NCBI RefSeq assembly: GCF_036077095.1
Contig: NZ_CP107960.1
Coordinates: 5,332,001 to 5,396,000, forward strand
DNA: 64,000 nucleotides
Direction of reading: 5' to 3'
Origin: Streptomyces sp. NBC_00376
GTDB taxonomy: Bacteria > Actinomycetota > Actinomycetes > Streptomycetales > Streptomycetaceae
Below are positions 17,124-26,254 of this stretch, piece by piece (within the stretch, counting starts at the first letter, position 1; every line of letters begins with the position of its first letter). The notes beneath the pieces are model-generated. The model made no database searches, was not told where the DNA came from, and saw only the letters and a list, made by a program, of their open reading frames with translations. The position numbers and the translations under genes are program-made.

Positions 17124-17164
17124 CGTCGCAACGCCGAGGGTAGGGCGCATTCACGTCGCAACGC
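17124..17164. promoter_or_regulatory. Candidate TetR operator repeats
   Basis: The 11-mer CGTCGCAACGC occurs at 17124-17134 and again at 17154-17164, in the 130-bp space between the divergent tetR-like gene and the exporter operon. This is where an autoregulatory TetR site would be expected. Neither copy is a perfect palindrome, so the assignment is tentative. Confidence 0.4.
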
Positions 17165-17197
17165 AACCGTTTCGTCGTCACGGACTATGATTCGGCC

Positions 17198-17806
17198 ATG
17201 ACCAGCGACCCGGGAACCCGCCGCCGCGTCCCCGCCGGAGCCGCCGTGCTGCGCGAGGACATCACCGATGCGATTCGCAGCGCCGTCTTCGAGGAGCTGG
17301 CCGCGGTGGGCTTCGCCCGGATGTCGATGGAGGGGATCGCGCGGCGCGCGGGCGTCGGCAAGACCGCCGTCTACCGGCGCTGGAAGTCCAAGCTGGCCCT
17401 GGTACTCGACCTGGTCTCGGCCGTCGCGGTCCAGGGCATGCCGGCCCCGGCCACCGGCTCGCTGTACGGGGACGTCCGCGCCGTGCTCGAACTCGCCTCG
17501 TACGCCCTGCGCCACCCCGTCGCCTCGCAGGTCATCCCGGACCTGCTGGTCGAGGCGGCCCGCAGCCCGGAGATCTCCGACACGATCAAGGCCGCCCTGC
17601 TGGACCCGCAGCTGGGCATCGCCGCCGTGGTCGTACGGGACGCCGTGGCCCGCGGCGAGCTGCCCGCGGACAGCGACCCGGACCGGGCGCTGGACCTGAT
17701 CGTCGGCCCGCTCTACTGGCGGCTCGCCGTCGTCCGGGGCCCGCTGCCCAAGGGCTATCTCGACGACCTGGCCGCCGCCGCGGTCGCCGCCCTCAAGGCG
17801 GGCTAA
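17198..17806 (+). CDS. TetR/AcrR family transcriptional regulator
   Basis: A 202-aa one-component regulator. The N-terminal helix-turn-helix is clear: FARMSMEGIARRAGVGKTAVYRRWKSK (about residues 42-68), followed by an all-helical ligand domain. It is divergent from the TagGH-like exporter and probably represses that operon and itself; the ligand is unknown. Its stop codon overlaps the stop of the convergent GT2-TagF gene, the two sharing the bases CTAA at 17803-17806. Confidence 0.93.
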   Translation: MTSDPGTRRRVPAGAAVLREDITDAIRSAVFEELAAVGFARMSMEGIARRAGVGKTAVYRRWKSKLALVLDLVSAVAVQGMPAPATGSLYGDVRAVLELASYALRHPVASQVIPDLLVEAARSPEISDTIKAALLDPQLGIAAVVVRDAVARGELPADSDPDRALDLIVGPLYWRLAVVRGPLPKGYLDDLAAAAVAALKAG

Positions 17807-20800
17807 CCCTCGGCCAGCAGCCGGTCCGCGACGCGCCCCGCCGCCCCGCCGTCGTCCAGGTCGCAGAAGTCCCGGCGGAAGCTCTCGTACGCCTCCGCGT
17901 GCCGGGCCGCCGACGCGGCCAGGGAGCCGGAGTCGCGAAGGAGCGCGGCGATCTCGTCCGCCCCGGCGAGCAGCGGGCCCGGCGCCCGGGTCTCGAAGTC
18001 CAGGCAGAAACCGCGCACCGTGTCGCGGTAGTGCGCCAGGTCGTAGGTGTGGAAGAGCATCGGGCGGCCGGTGTGCGCGAAGTCGAACATCAGGCCCGCG
18101 TAGTCGGTGACCAGCACATCGGCGATCAGCAGCAGCTCCGCGGTGTCCGGGTGCGCCGACACGTCACGCACGCCCACCCGCTCGGGCACGCTCCCGGTCA
18201 CCCGGGGGTGGCGGCGCACCAGCACCGTGTGGGCCGCGCCGATGGACCGCGCCAGCGCGGCCGGGTGGAGCGCCCGGTCCCAGCGGTAGCGGAGCCGCGC
18301 GCCGTCGGCGCCGAACGGATGGGCCAGCCGGTCGCGGTAGGTCGGCGCGTAGAGCACGACCCGGCGGCCGTCCGGGATGCCGAGCCTGCGCCGTACCCGC
18401 TCCGCGGTCTTGGCACGGTCGGCCGAGAAGAGCAGGTCGTTGGCGGGGGAACCGGCCTCAAGGACCTCGCCCCGGTAGTCGAGCGCGCGTCGCAGCAGCG
18501 CGGTGGAGTGGCGGCTCGGGGAGACCAGGACGGACCACTGGGCCGACCGGCGCGGCAGCGTGGCCAGCTCCTGGTGGTCGGCGTACGGGGTGCCGGCCAG
18601 ATCCGCGCCGAAGCGGCCGAGCGGGGTGCCGTGCCAGGTCTGCACGACGGTCTGGCCGGGCCGCCGCTCGAACCACTCGGGCAGCTGGTCCGCCGTGACG
18701 ATCCGGCGGGACCGCGCCAGCGCCTCGTACCAGGCGGCGCTGTGCTCGATCACCGGGACGGCGGTGGGCGGTACGTGCCCGTGGACCCCGTCGGTGACCC
18801 ACAGGTGCTCCGACTCCACGCCCCGGCGCAGGAGTTCGGCGTGCACGGCGCGCGGCGAGTCGCCGCCCGTGTAGAGCACCGCGTCCCGCAGCGGCATCGC
18901 GCGCCGGGCCGGATAGTGGCTGCCCCGCAGCTCGGCCCCGCGGTACGCGCCGCGCTCGGCGGGCGCCAGCACCGGCCCGGCCTGCACGGTCAGCCGGTCG
19001 CCGGAGCGGCGGTCCAGGGCGAACTCCCGGCCGGGCACGGGGCCCGTGGCGACCGGGCCGCTCCGGCGCAGCGGCAGCCGGGCGGCGAGCGAGGTCAGCA
19101 CCCGGACCGGCCGGCCGCCCAGATACGCCTCCCAGCGGCCCTCGTGCAGCCCGGCGGCCACCGAGGGCGCGAGGAACGCGGTGAACCGACACCCCCCGTA
19201 CACCCCTTCGTACGCCTTCTCCGCACCCCCCGGCACCCTCGCGCGCCGCTCGTCATGGGTGACGGGCACCGACACCGTCTCGCGCAACGCCCCGTGCCGC
19301 AGCACCAGGCGGTCCGGGCCCTCGCCCGGCCGCACATCCGTACCGGCGCCGGTCACCCCCTCCACCCGCAGCGCCCCGTCCGGCGTCCACACCGCCCCGT
19401 CCACGAACGGCTGCCCGCTCAGATCCAGCACCAGTTCGCCCACCGCGTCGGCCACGACCGGCGGTGCCGACTCCGGGGCCACCGCGAGCGGCACCCGCGC
19501 CCCGTCGGCCAGCACCAGCCGCGCCCGCCACCGCCCGCCGGTTTCCGGCTCGACCTCGCGCGGCGCCCGGTGCGGCACCGGCGGCGCGGCCGCCATCCCG
19601 GCGAGGTCGGCGAGCGGGATCCGTACCGTGAAGCGGCCGTCCGGCCGGCACTCGACGGGGTGGCCGAACTCCTGGTCCGCCACCCCGTCGCAGGTCAGCA
19701 CCAGGGCCTTGGGCCGGGCGCCCCCGTACAGCCGGCCGGTCAGCTCCAGGTCCTTGCCGAAGCGGCGGGACTCGCAGCGGGCGGGCAGCCGCTCCAGGGT
19801 CAGCCGGAGCCGCCCGCCCCGGAAGTCGAGCACCGCCCGGCGTCCGTCGCCCAGGTCATGGACGTGCGGCTGGGCGGCCCCCGCCTCCACGGCGCGCACC
19901 GCCACCCGGCGGACCGTGCCCTGGGTGGCCACCATCATCCCCACCAGCCAGCCGCCGGGCCGCAGCCGGCGCGGGTCGAGGGTCATCTCGAAGCCGGAGT
20001 GGTCGTAACGGTGCAGCTGCTGGCCGGAGTCGACGGTCGCCTCGGGCGCGGGCACGTTCCGCACCGGCACCCTCCGCAGCTGCTGCCCGAGGGCCGCGCG
20101 CACCATGCCCACCTTCAGCGACTGGCGCGGCGTCGCGGCCGGCAGATTGCGGATGTACGCGTAACCGCGAAGCCGCAGCTTGCCGTCGTCGCCCCACCGC
20201 GCCTCCAGCAGCCGTGCCACGGCCTGCAGGTCGGTACGGGCGAGGCGGGCGGTGTCCGGGATGCCGGGGAAACCGGCCTGCCGCAGCCCCGGCACCCCGC
20301 CGACCGCGAACGTTCCTGCACCGTTGGCCCGCTCGAAGGCCAGCACCTCCAGCAGCTCCGGGAGCCGGCGCTCCTTCACCAGCTGCCACTTGATCCGCAG
20401 CGCCACCGGCAACTCGTGGGCCACGGCCCGGTCCGCGCGGCCTGCCCCGTCCATCCGCTCCATCCGGTCCAGGAACGCCCCGGCACCCGCCATGAACGCC
20501 TTCCGGTACTCGGGGCCGCCCAGGGGCAGCCCCTCCAGGAAGTACACGAAGTCGTCGCGCAGGCAGGACAGGTCGTAGCGGCGCCGCGCCGCGCCGTTCG
20601 CCACCCCGCCCCGGCCCGCCAGGAACGCGCTGACCTGCTCGCACGCCGAGATCCGGTCCCGTACGGCCTGCACGTCCGTGCGCCGCCGGGTGACCGAACC
20701 CTCCCGGGCCCGCCAGTAGTAGACGTGCTCGTGCAGCACGTCCACCGAGCCGGCCAGGTGGTGCGCCGGGATCACCACCCGGGTGTCCTCGCAGAGCCCG

Positions 20801-21336
20801 CCTTCCGGGAAGGCGAAGGAGTGCCGGTCCCAGAAGGAGCGCCGGAACACCTTGTTCCAGGCGGCCCGGTCGGCGAGCAGCCGGGGGTCGCGGCCGATGT
20901 GGGTACGGGCCCGGCTGCCGGTCAGCCAACGGTACTGCCCGGCCTGCTGCCGCCCCTGCACGGTCAGCCGCCACACATTGCCGGTCGCGAGGTCGGAGCC
21001 GGTCGACTCCAGCGAGGCCAGCATCCGCGCGTAGGCGTCGTGGACGACGACGTCGTCGCTGTCGGCGAACGCCAGGTACGGCACGCCCGGCGTGGTGTGG
21101 CGCACGCCCGTGTTGCGGGCCGCGCCCGGCCCGCCGCCTGGCCGGCGCACGAGGCGGAAGCGGCGGTCGTGGGCGGCGAACGACTCCGCGATGGCCGAAC
21201 TTGCGTCCGTCGAGCCGTCGTCCACGAGGATCACCTCGATGTCGGTGACCGTCTGTCCGGCCACCGAGCGCAGGCAGTCCTCCAGGTGGTCCTCGACGTT
21301 GTGGACCGGGACGACGACACTGAGGCGCGGCTTCAT
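17803..21336 (-). CDS. Bifunctional GT2 glycosyltransferase/TagF-like glycerophosphotransferase
   Basis: A 1177-aa wall-polymer synthase. Residues 1-230 are a GT-A family 2 domain: LSVVVPVHNVEDHL, VDDGSTDAS, GPGAARNTG and ADSDDVV. A long middle region follows. The C-terminal ~390 residues are a CDP-glycerol:polyglycerol-phosphate transferase domain (TagF type), with VQTWHGTPLGRFG, LYAPTYRD, VTDYAGLMFDFAHTGRPMLF and a final FRRDFCDLDDGGAAGRV. TagF enzymes polymerise glycerol-phosphate on the cytosolic face of the membrane. It is the divergent twin of the protein at 22469, with the broken copy between them. Confidence 0.9.
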   Translation of the reverse strand: MKPRLSVVVPVHNVEDHLEDCLRSVAGQTVTDIEVILVDDGSTDASSAIAESFAAHDRRFRLVRRPGGGPGAARNTGVRHTTPGVPYLAFADSDDVVVHDAYARMLASLESTGSDLATGNVWRLTVQGRQQAGQYRWLTGSRARTHIGRDPRLLADRAAWNKVFRRSFWDRHSFAFPEGGLCEDTRVVIPAHHLAGSVDVLHEHVYYWRAREGSVTRRRTDVQAVRDRISACEQVSAFLAGRGGVANGAARRRYDLSCLRDDFVYFLEGLPLGGPEYRKAFMAGAGAFLDRMERMDGAGRADRAVAHELPVALRIKWQLVKERRLPELLEVLAFERANGAGTFAVGGVPGLRQAGFPGIPDTARLARTDLQAVARLLEARWGDDGKLRLRGYAYIRNLPAATPRQSLKVGMVRAALGQQLRRVPVRNVPAPEATVDSGQQLHRYDHSGFEMTLDPRRLRPGGWLVGMMVATQGTVRRVAVRAVEAGAAQPHVHDLGDGRRAVLDFRGGRLRLTLERLPARCESRRFGKDLELTGRLYGGARPKALVLTCDGVADQEFGHPVECRPDGRFTVRIPLADLAGMAAAPPVPHRAPREVEPETGGRWRARLVLADGARVPLAVAPESAPPVVADAVGELVLDLSGQPFVDGAVWTPDGALRVEGVTGAGTDVRPGEGPDRLVLRHGALRETVSVPVTHDERRARVPGGAEKAYEGVYGGCRFTAFLAPSVAAGLHEGRWEAYLGGRPVRVLTSLAARLPLRRSGPVATGPVPGREFALDRRSGDRLTVQAGPVLAPAERGAYRGAELRGSHYPARRAMPLRDAVLYTGGDSPRAVHAELLRRGVESEHLWVTDGVHGHVPPTAVPVIEHSAAWYEALARSRRIVTADQLPEWFERRPGQTVVQTWHGTPLGRFGADLAGTPYADHQELATLPRRSAQWSVLVSPSRHSTALLRRALDYRGEVLEAGSPANDLLFSADRAKTAERVRRRLGIPDGRRVVLYAPTYRDRLAHPFGADGARLRYRWDRALHPAALARSIGAAHTVLVRRHPRVTGSVPERVGVRDVSAHPDTAELLLIADVLVTDYAGLMFDFAHTGRPMLFHTYDLAHYRDTVRGFCLDFETRAPGPLLAGADEIAALLRDSGSLAASAARHAEAYESFRRDFCDLDDGGAAGRVADRLLAEG

Positions 21337-21437
21337 GCCCGGTCAACCGGGGCGGACGCGCCGGGTCACCGGCACTGCCCCGAACGGGTGAACACGGGAT
21401 TCTGCGCACGGTAATCGCGCCATTTCGCTCGGCTGCC

Positions 21438-22425
21438 ATGCTTCTCGGTGTCGTCGTGCCCGTCCACCGCGTGCAGGGGTACCTCAGGGCGGCCATCGAG
21501 TCCGTGCTCGACCGGATTCCCGGCGAGCCGGAGCTCCTCGTCGTGGACGACGGATCCCGGGACGGCGGCGCGCGGATCGCCGCCGAGTTCGCCCGGCGCG
21601 ACCCCCGGGTCAGGGTGATCACCCTGACCCGGGCACCTCGGCGCCGGCCCGGCCCGCAACGCCGGGGCGGCCGCCGCGCGCGGGCGCCACCTGCTCTTCC
21701 TCGACGGCGCCACCTGCTCTTCCTCGACGGCGACGACCTGCTGCGACCGGGCGCGCTGGACGCGGTCGCCGACCGGCTGTCCACCGGCGAACCGGACGTG
21801 CTCCTGCTCGGACACGACCGCGTCGACTGGTGGGGCGAGGTCACGGCCCCGGAGCCGGTGGGGGGCGGCCGTGCGGCCCCGGTCCCGGCACCGATGGGGG
21901 ACGGCCGCGCGGTCCCGGTCCCCGGGTCGGCGGGGGCGGCCGGCTCCGAAGCCGACGCACTCCGCGCAGGCGCCCTCCGTGTCGACGGCCTCTCCATCGA
22001 CGCCCTCCGCACCGACGTCCCACGCCTCCACCGCCGCGCCTTCTGGACCGCATGTCCCGGACCGGGAGGCCTACCGGGCCTCGCGCGGCACCTACTTCGA
22101 CCTGCTCTCGGGGCGCCCCGGCGACACCCCGGGCGCCGTCTCCACCACCGAGGACGAACTGCTGGAGCTGTTCCGGACCGGCGAGTGGCGCTCGGCGCGG
22201 ACGGCCGGGCTGCGGGCGGCGTTCCGGGAGCGCTTCTGCCCGTACGACGACGGGCACGCGGCCGAACGCGTGGTGCGCCGGCTGTTCCTGGGCGACGACG
22301 ACCGTGACGGTGACAGCGACGGCTACGGCGACGCGGAGCCGGACCGTACGGCAACCGGGGCACGGCCGATGTCACCCGTTCGGGAGAGACCGGGACCGGT
22401 GACCCCCGGCCCGTCACGGGGTTGA
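21438..22425 (+). pseudogene. Decayed third GT2-TagF gene, with internal deletion and frameshifts
   Basis: The start is a good GT2 N-terminus (LLGVVVPVHRVQGYLRAAIE, VVDDGSRDGG). A frame change near 21634 moves LGAGPARNAG into another frame. A 23-bp tandem duplication at about 21686-21731, which repeats HLLFLDG, then restores the first frame. From about 22050 the protein-like frame changes again to REAYRASRGTYFDLL and ends FRERFCPYDDGHAAERVVRRL, which matches the very end of TagF-like proteins. About 900 residues of the expected middle are missing. It lies between two intact relatives, so it is a relic of a three-gene array. Confidence 0.75.
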
Positions 22426-22468
22426 GCCTCACGGACAACCAGGCCCCCGATGAACGGATGTGCCCAAC

Positions 22469-25400
22469 ATGTCGCCACGGCTCAGTGTCGTCGTACCCGT
22501 CCACGACGTGGAGCTCCATCTGACGGACTGCCTGAAGTCCCTCGCGGAGCAGACCATGACCGACCTGGAGGTGGTGATGGTCGACGACGGCTCCACCGAC
22601 GACAGCGCGGCCCTGGCCGCCGCCTTCGCCGTACAGGACGGCAGGTTCCGGCTGGTGAGCCAGGAGAACGGCGGGCTCGGGCACGCCCGTAACACCGGGG
22701 TCCGCAACTGCGACCCGGGCGCCCGCCATCTCGCCTTCGTCGACGGCGGCGACGTGCTCCCGCCCCGCGCGTACGAACTCCTCGTCGGCGCCCTGGACGA
22801 GACCGGCTCGGACATCGCGTCCGGCAACGTGCTGCGGCTGCGGGCCGACGGCCGGCTCCAGCAGTCGCCCGACCTCCGCCGGCCCATGGCGACCACCCGG
22901 CTGCGCACCCACATCTCGCGGGACTGGGACCTGGCCGCCGACCGGACCGCCTGCAACAAGGTCTTCCGCCGGTCCTTCTGGGACGAGCACGCCTTCGCCT
23001 TCCCGGTCGGCGCCCTCCACGAGGACATCCCGGTCGTCCTGCCCGCCCACTTCCTGGCCCGCTCCGTCGACGTGCTGAAGGACCCCGTCTGCCACCGGCG
23101 CGACCGGGCGGGCTCGATCGCCACCCGCCGCGCCGTCGTCCGCGGCGTCCAGGACCGGGTCTCGCACCTGCTGGGCGTCTCCGCCTTCCTCGACGAACAC
23201 CGCGACGCCGCCGACAAACGGCGCTACGAGGCGCATGTGCTCGCCGACGACCTCTGGTACTTCATGGAGGCGCTGCCCGACGGCGACGAGGAGTACCGGC
23301 GCGCCTTCGTCACGTACGCCAACGAGTTCACCGACCAGGTCGACCCTGCCGTCCTCGACGCACTGCCGCTGCGGCTGCGCCTGATGTGGCACCTCGTGCG
23401 CGAACGGCGGACCGGCGAACTGCTGGACCTGCTCGCCCTCGACAAGGCCGAACCGGGCGCCTTCACGGTCCGGGGCGTACGCCGCCGCAGCGCCTCCTAC
23501 CCGGTCCTCACCCGGCCGGTGCCGCGCTCGGTGCTGCGCGTGGGCGCGCGGGACCTGCCGCTCACCGCCCGGCTGCTCGACGCCCACTGGCAGGGCGGCA
23601 AGCTGCACCTCAAGGGGTACGCGTACATCCGCAACCTGCCCGCCGGACCGCGCACCGCCGAGTTCCGGGCCGGCTGGCTGCGGGCCGGACGCCGGCACGT
23701 GGTGCCGCTGCGGCTGCGCACGGCCGACGAGCCGGAGGCCACCGCCCGGTCCCGGCAGAGCCTGCACGACTACGACCGGTCCGGCTTCGCGACCGTCGTC
23801 GACCCGGCCAGGCTCCGCATCCACCCGGGCGGCAGCCCCGAACGCCTCACCTGGCGGCCGGAGATCGGCATCGCCGGACACGGCATGCTGCGCCGCTCGG
23901 AGCTCTCCACCGACGAGGCGGCCGCCCCGCCGCCCGTGCACCGCCCCGACGGCGACCACCGGATCGTGCCCGCCTTCGACGGCGGCAGGCTGGTGCTGCA
24001 CGCCGAGCGGATCGACGCCCGCTTCGAGACGCACCGCGCGGGCGACACCGGCGACGGGACCGCCACCGTGGTCATCGACGGCATGATCCGCGACCGGCTC
24101 GGCAGCGGGCCGCTGCGCCTCGTGCTCACCCACCGACCCTCCGGCACCGCCTTCGACCGCCCGGTGACGGTGCACGAGGGTGCCGCCCCCTCCGCGTCCG
24201 GCTGGCGGCGGTTCACCGCGGACATCCCGCTCGGCGCCTTCGCCGACGCCCGGCCGGACACGGTCGAGGGGGAGGGCCGGGCCCAGGTGCCGTACAGCCT
24301 CCACCTCGTCGGACCGGACGGCCGCCGCACCCCGGTCGATGTGCCGGGGCCGGTGCCGCCGGGCCGCTACCCGCTGGCCGGGACCGGCGAGGAGCGGCGC
24401 GAACTCGGCCTCACCGCCGGCCCCCGCGGCGATCTGCTGATCAGCGACCGCCCCGTGCAGCCGGCCGTCGACCTGGCGACCTGGACGCAGGACGGGCAGC
24501 TCCTCCTGGAGGGCACCTTCCCCGACCTCCCGGAACGGCCCGTCGACCTGGTGGCCAGGCACAGCGGCCACGGCGAGGAGGCCCGGTTCGCCCTCACCCT
24601 CTCCGGGGCCGCCGGCGCCCGCCGGTTCAGGGCCGTGCTGCGGCCGGACGCCGTCGAGGGCCCCGGCGGGAAACTGCCGCTGGGCCAGGGGCACTGGTAC
24701 CTCTTCCTCCGCGAGCGGGGCGCCCTGGACGAGGCGGACGACGCCGCGCTGCGCATCCCGGCCGCCGCCCACCGCACCCTGCCCGCCGCCCGCACCCTCG
24801 GCGGCCGGACGTACACCGTCGAGCGGCGCTGCCACGACCAGCTGCTGATCGACAGCGCGCCGGTGCTCACGGCGGCGGAACGCGGCCCGCGCGGCGAGCG
24901 GCTGCTGCGCGAGGGCTACCGGGCCCGGCGCGCCGCACCGCTGCGCGACACGGTGCTGTACAGCAGCTTCGACGGCCGGCAGTACTCCGACTCGCCGCGC
25001 GCCGTCCACGAGGAAGTGGTCCGGCGCGGCGCCGAGCTGGAACACCTGTGGGTGGTGCGCGACCAGCAGGCCCGTATCCCGGCCGGTGCCACCGCCGTCG
25101 AGCACGGCTCCGCCGCCTGGCACGAGGCGCTGGCCCGCAGCCGGTACGTCGTCACCAACACCCAGCTGCCCCGGTGGTTCGAGCGGCGCGAGGGCCAGCG
25201 CGTCGTCCAGACCTGGCACGGCACCCCCCTCAAACGCACCGGCCTCGATCTGGTGCGCACCGGCCGGTCCGACGCCGCCCGTACCGCCACCATCGAGCAC
25301 CGCGCCCGCCAGTGGAGCTTCCTGGTCTCGCCGAACAGCTTCGCCACCCCCGTCCTGCGACGCTCCTTCGGCTACCGGGGCGAGATCCTGGAGTGCGGCT

Positions 25401-26017
25401 CCCCCCGCAACGACCTGTTCCACGCCTCGGACCGGATCAAGGTCGCCGCGGCGGTACGCGAGCGGCTCGCCCTCCCCGAGGGCAAGCGGGTCGTGCTGTA
25501 CGCGCCGACCCTGCGGGAGGACCAGCCGCTCGGCGACGGCCGTTACGCCCTCGGCCTGAAGCTCGACCTGGCTGCCGCCGAACGCGAACTCGGCGGCGAC
25601 ACCGTGCTGCTGGTGCGCCGCCACTACCTGGTGACCGGCCGCCTGCCCGACAGCGGCAGCGGCTTCGTCCGGGACGTCTCGCGCTACCCGGACGTCGGCG
25701 AACTGATGCTGATCAGCGACGCCCTGGTCACCGACTACTCCTCGCTGATGTTCGACTTCGCCCGGACCGGCCGCCCGATGCTCTTCCACACCCACGACCT
25801 GGCGCACTACCGCGACACCCTGCGCGGATTCTGCTTCGACTTCGAGGCCCGCGCCCCCGGCCCGCTGATCCCCGGTTCCACCGGCCTGGTCGAGGCGCTG
25901 CGCGACCCGGAACGGGCCACCGCGGGACACGCGCAGGCGTACGAGGCGTTCCGCCGGGACTTCTGCGACCTGGACGACGGGCACGCGGCGGCGGGCGTGG
26001 TCGACCGAATGCTGTGA
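22469..26017 (+). CDS. Bifunctional GT2 glycosyltransferase/TagF-like glycerophosphotransferase
   Basis: An ~1182-aa homologue of the protein at 17803. The GT2 domain begins PRLSVVVPVHDVELHLTDCL, with VDDGSTDDSA and NGGLGHARNTG. DGGDV replaces the usual DxD-type DSDD, a possible weakening of the metal site. The C-terminal TagF domain has VQTWHGTPLKRTGLD, LYAPTLRED, VTDYSSLMFDFARTGRPMLF and FRRDFCDLDDGHAAAGV. The ATG at 22469 is chosen over a GTG at 22460 because the twin begins MKPRLSVVV. A 24-bp triplication starts inside the last codons. Confidence 0.9.
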   Translation: MSPRLSVVVPVHDVELHLTDCLKSLAEQTMTDLEVVMVDDGSTDDSAALAAAFAVQDGRFRLVSQENGGLGHARNTGVRNCDPGARHLAFVDGGDVLPPRAYELLVGALDETGSDIASGNVLRLRADGRLQQSPDLRRPMATTRLRTHISRDWDLAADRTACNKVFRRSFWDEHAFAFPVGALHEDIPVVLPAHFLARSVDVLKDPVCHRRDRAGSIATRRAVVRGVQDRVSHLLGVSAFLDEHRDAADKRRYEAHVLADDLWYFMEALPDGDEEYRRAFVTYANEFTDQVDPAVLDALPLRLRLMWHLVRERRTGELLDLLALDKAEPGAFTVRGVRRRSASYPVLTRPVPRSVLRVGARDLPLTARLLDAHWQGGKLHLKGYAYIRNLPAGPRTAEFRAGWLRAGRRHVVPLRLRTADEPEATARSRQSLHDYDRSGFATVVDPARLRIHPGGSPERLTWRPEIGIAGHGMLRRSELSTDEAAAPPPVHRPDGDHRIVPAFDGGRLVLHAERIDARFETHRAGDTGDGTATVVIDGMIRDRLGSGPLRLVLTHRPSGTAFDRPVTVHEGAAPSASGWRRFTADIPLGAFADARPDTVEGEGRAQVPYSLHLVGPDGRRTPVDVPGPVPPGRYPLAGTGEERRELGLTAGPRGDLLISDRPVQPAVDLATWTQDGQLLLEGTFPDLPERPVDLVARHSGHGEEARFALTLSGAAGARRFRAVLRPDAVEGPGGKLPLGQGHWYLFLRERGALDEADDAALRIPAAAHRTLPAARTLGGRTYTVERRCHDQLLIDSAPVLTAAERGPRGERLLREGYRARRAAPLRDTVLYSSFDGRQYSDSPRAVHEEVVRRGAELEHLWVVRDQQARIPAGATAVEHGSAAWHEALARSRYVVTNTQLPRWFERREGQRVVQTWHGTPLKRTGLDLVRTGRSDAARTATIEHRARQWSFLVSPNSFATPVLRRSFGYRGEILECGSPRNDLFHASDRIKVAAAVRERLALPEGKRVVLYAPTLREDQPLGDGRYALGLKLDLAAAERELGGDTVLLVRRHYLVTGRLPDSGSGFVRDVSRYPDVGELMLISDALVTDYSSLMFDFARTGRPMLFHTHDLAHYRDTLRGFCFDFEARAPGPLIPGSTGLVEALRDPERATAGHAQAYEAFRRDFCDLDDGHAAAGVVDRML

Positions 26018-26072
26018 TCCGCAGCCGACCGGATCCCGTGGTCCGCGGTCGGCCGAATGCTGTGATCCGTAC
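26001..26072. repeat. 24-bp tandem triplication at a gene end
   Basis: Three 24-bp units begin at 26001, 26025 and 26049. The first and third share CCGAATGCTGTGATCCG with one change nearby; the middle one is diverged. The first unit includes the stop codon of the GT2-TagF gene, so the gene tail has been copied into the intergenic space. Confidence 0.7.
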
Positions 26073-26254
26073 TGCCCGGCCGTGCCGCTGCCGGCCGGGC
26101 AGATCCCTCGCACCACCACATGCCCCCTGAACCGTTCGAGTGATTCAGGGATGCGAATGTTTGCGCGAATGCGCGAAATATTCGCGTAATGGTCCATCCA
26201 AGCGTGGCCTTCGGTGCGTCGCTCAGCGTCTTCTTGTTGCTACGTTCTGTTTTC

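Noticed and set aside
17068..17181. Longer start for the TagG-like permease at ATG 17181
   Set aside because: The extra 38 residues are Arg/Pro-rich, lack the family pattern and run through the divergent TetR promoter region.
19856..26197. A 2113-codon open frame on the minus strand
   Set aside because: It runs antisense through the second GT2-TagF gene and out of frame through the first. It has no domains; long antisense frames are normal at this G+C.
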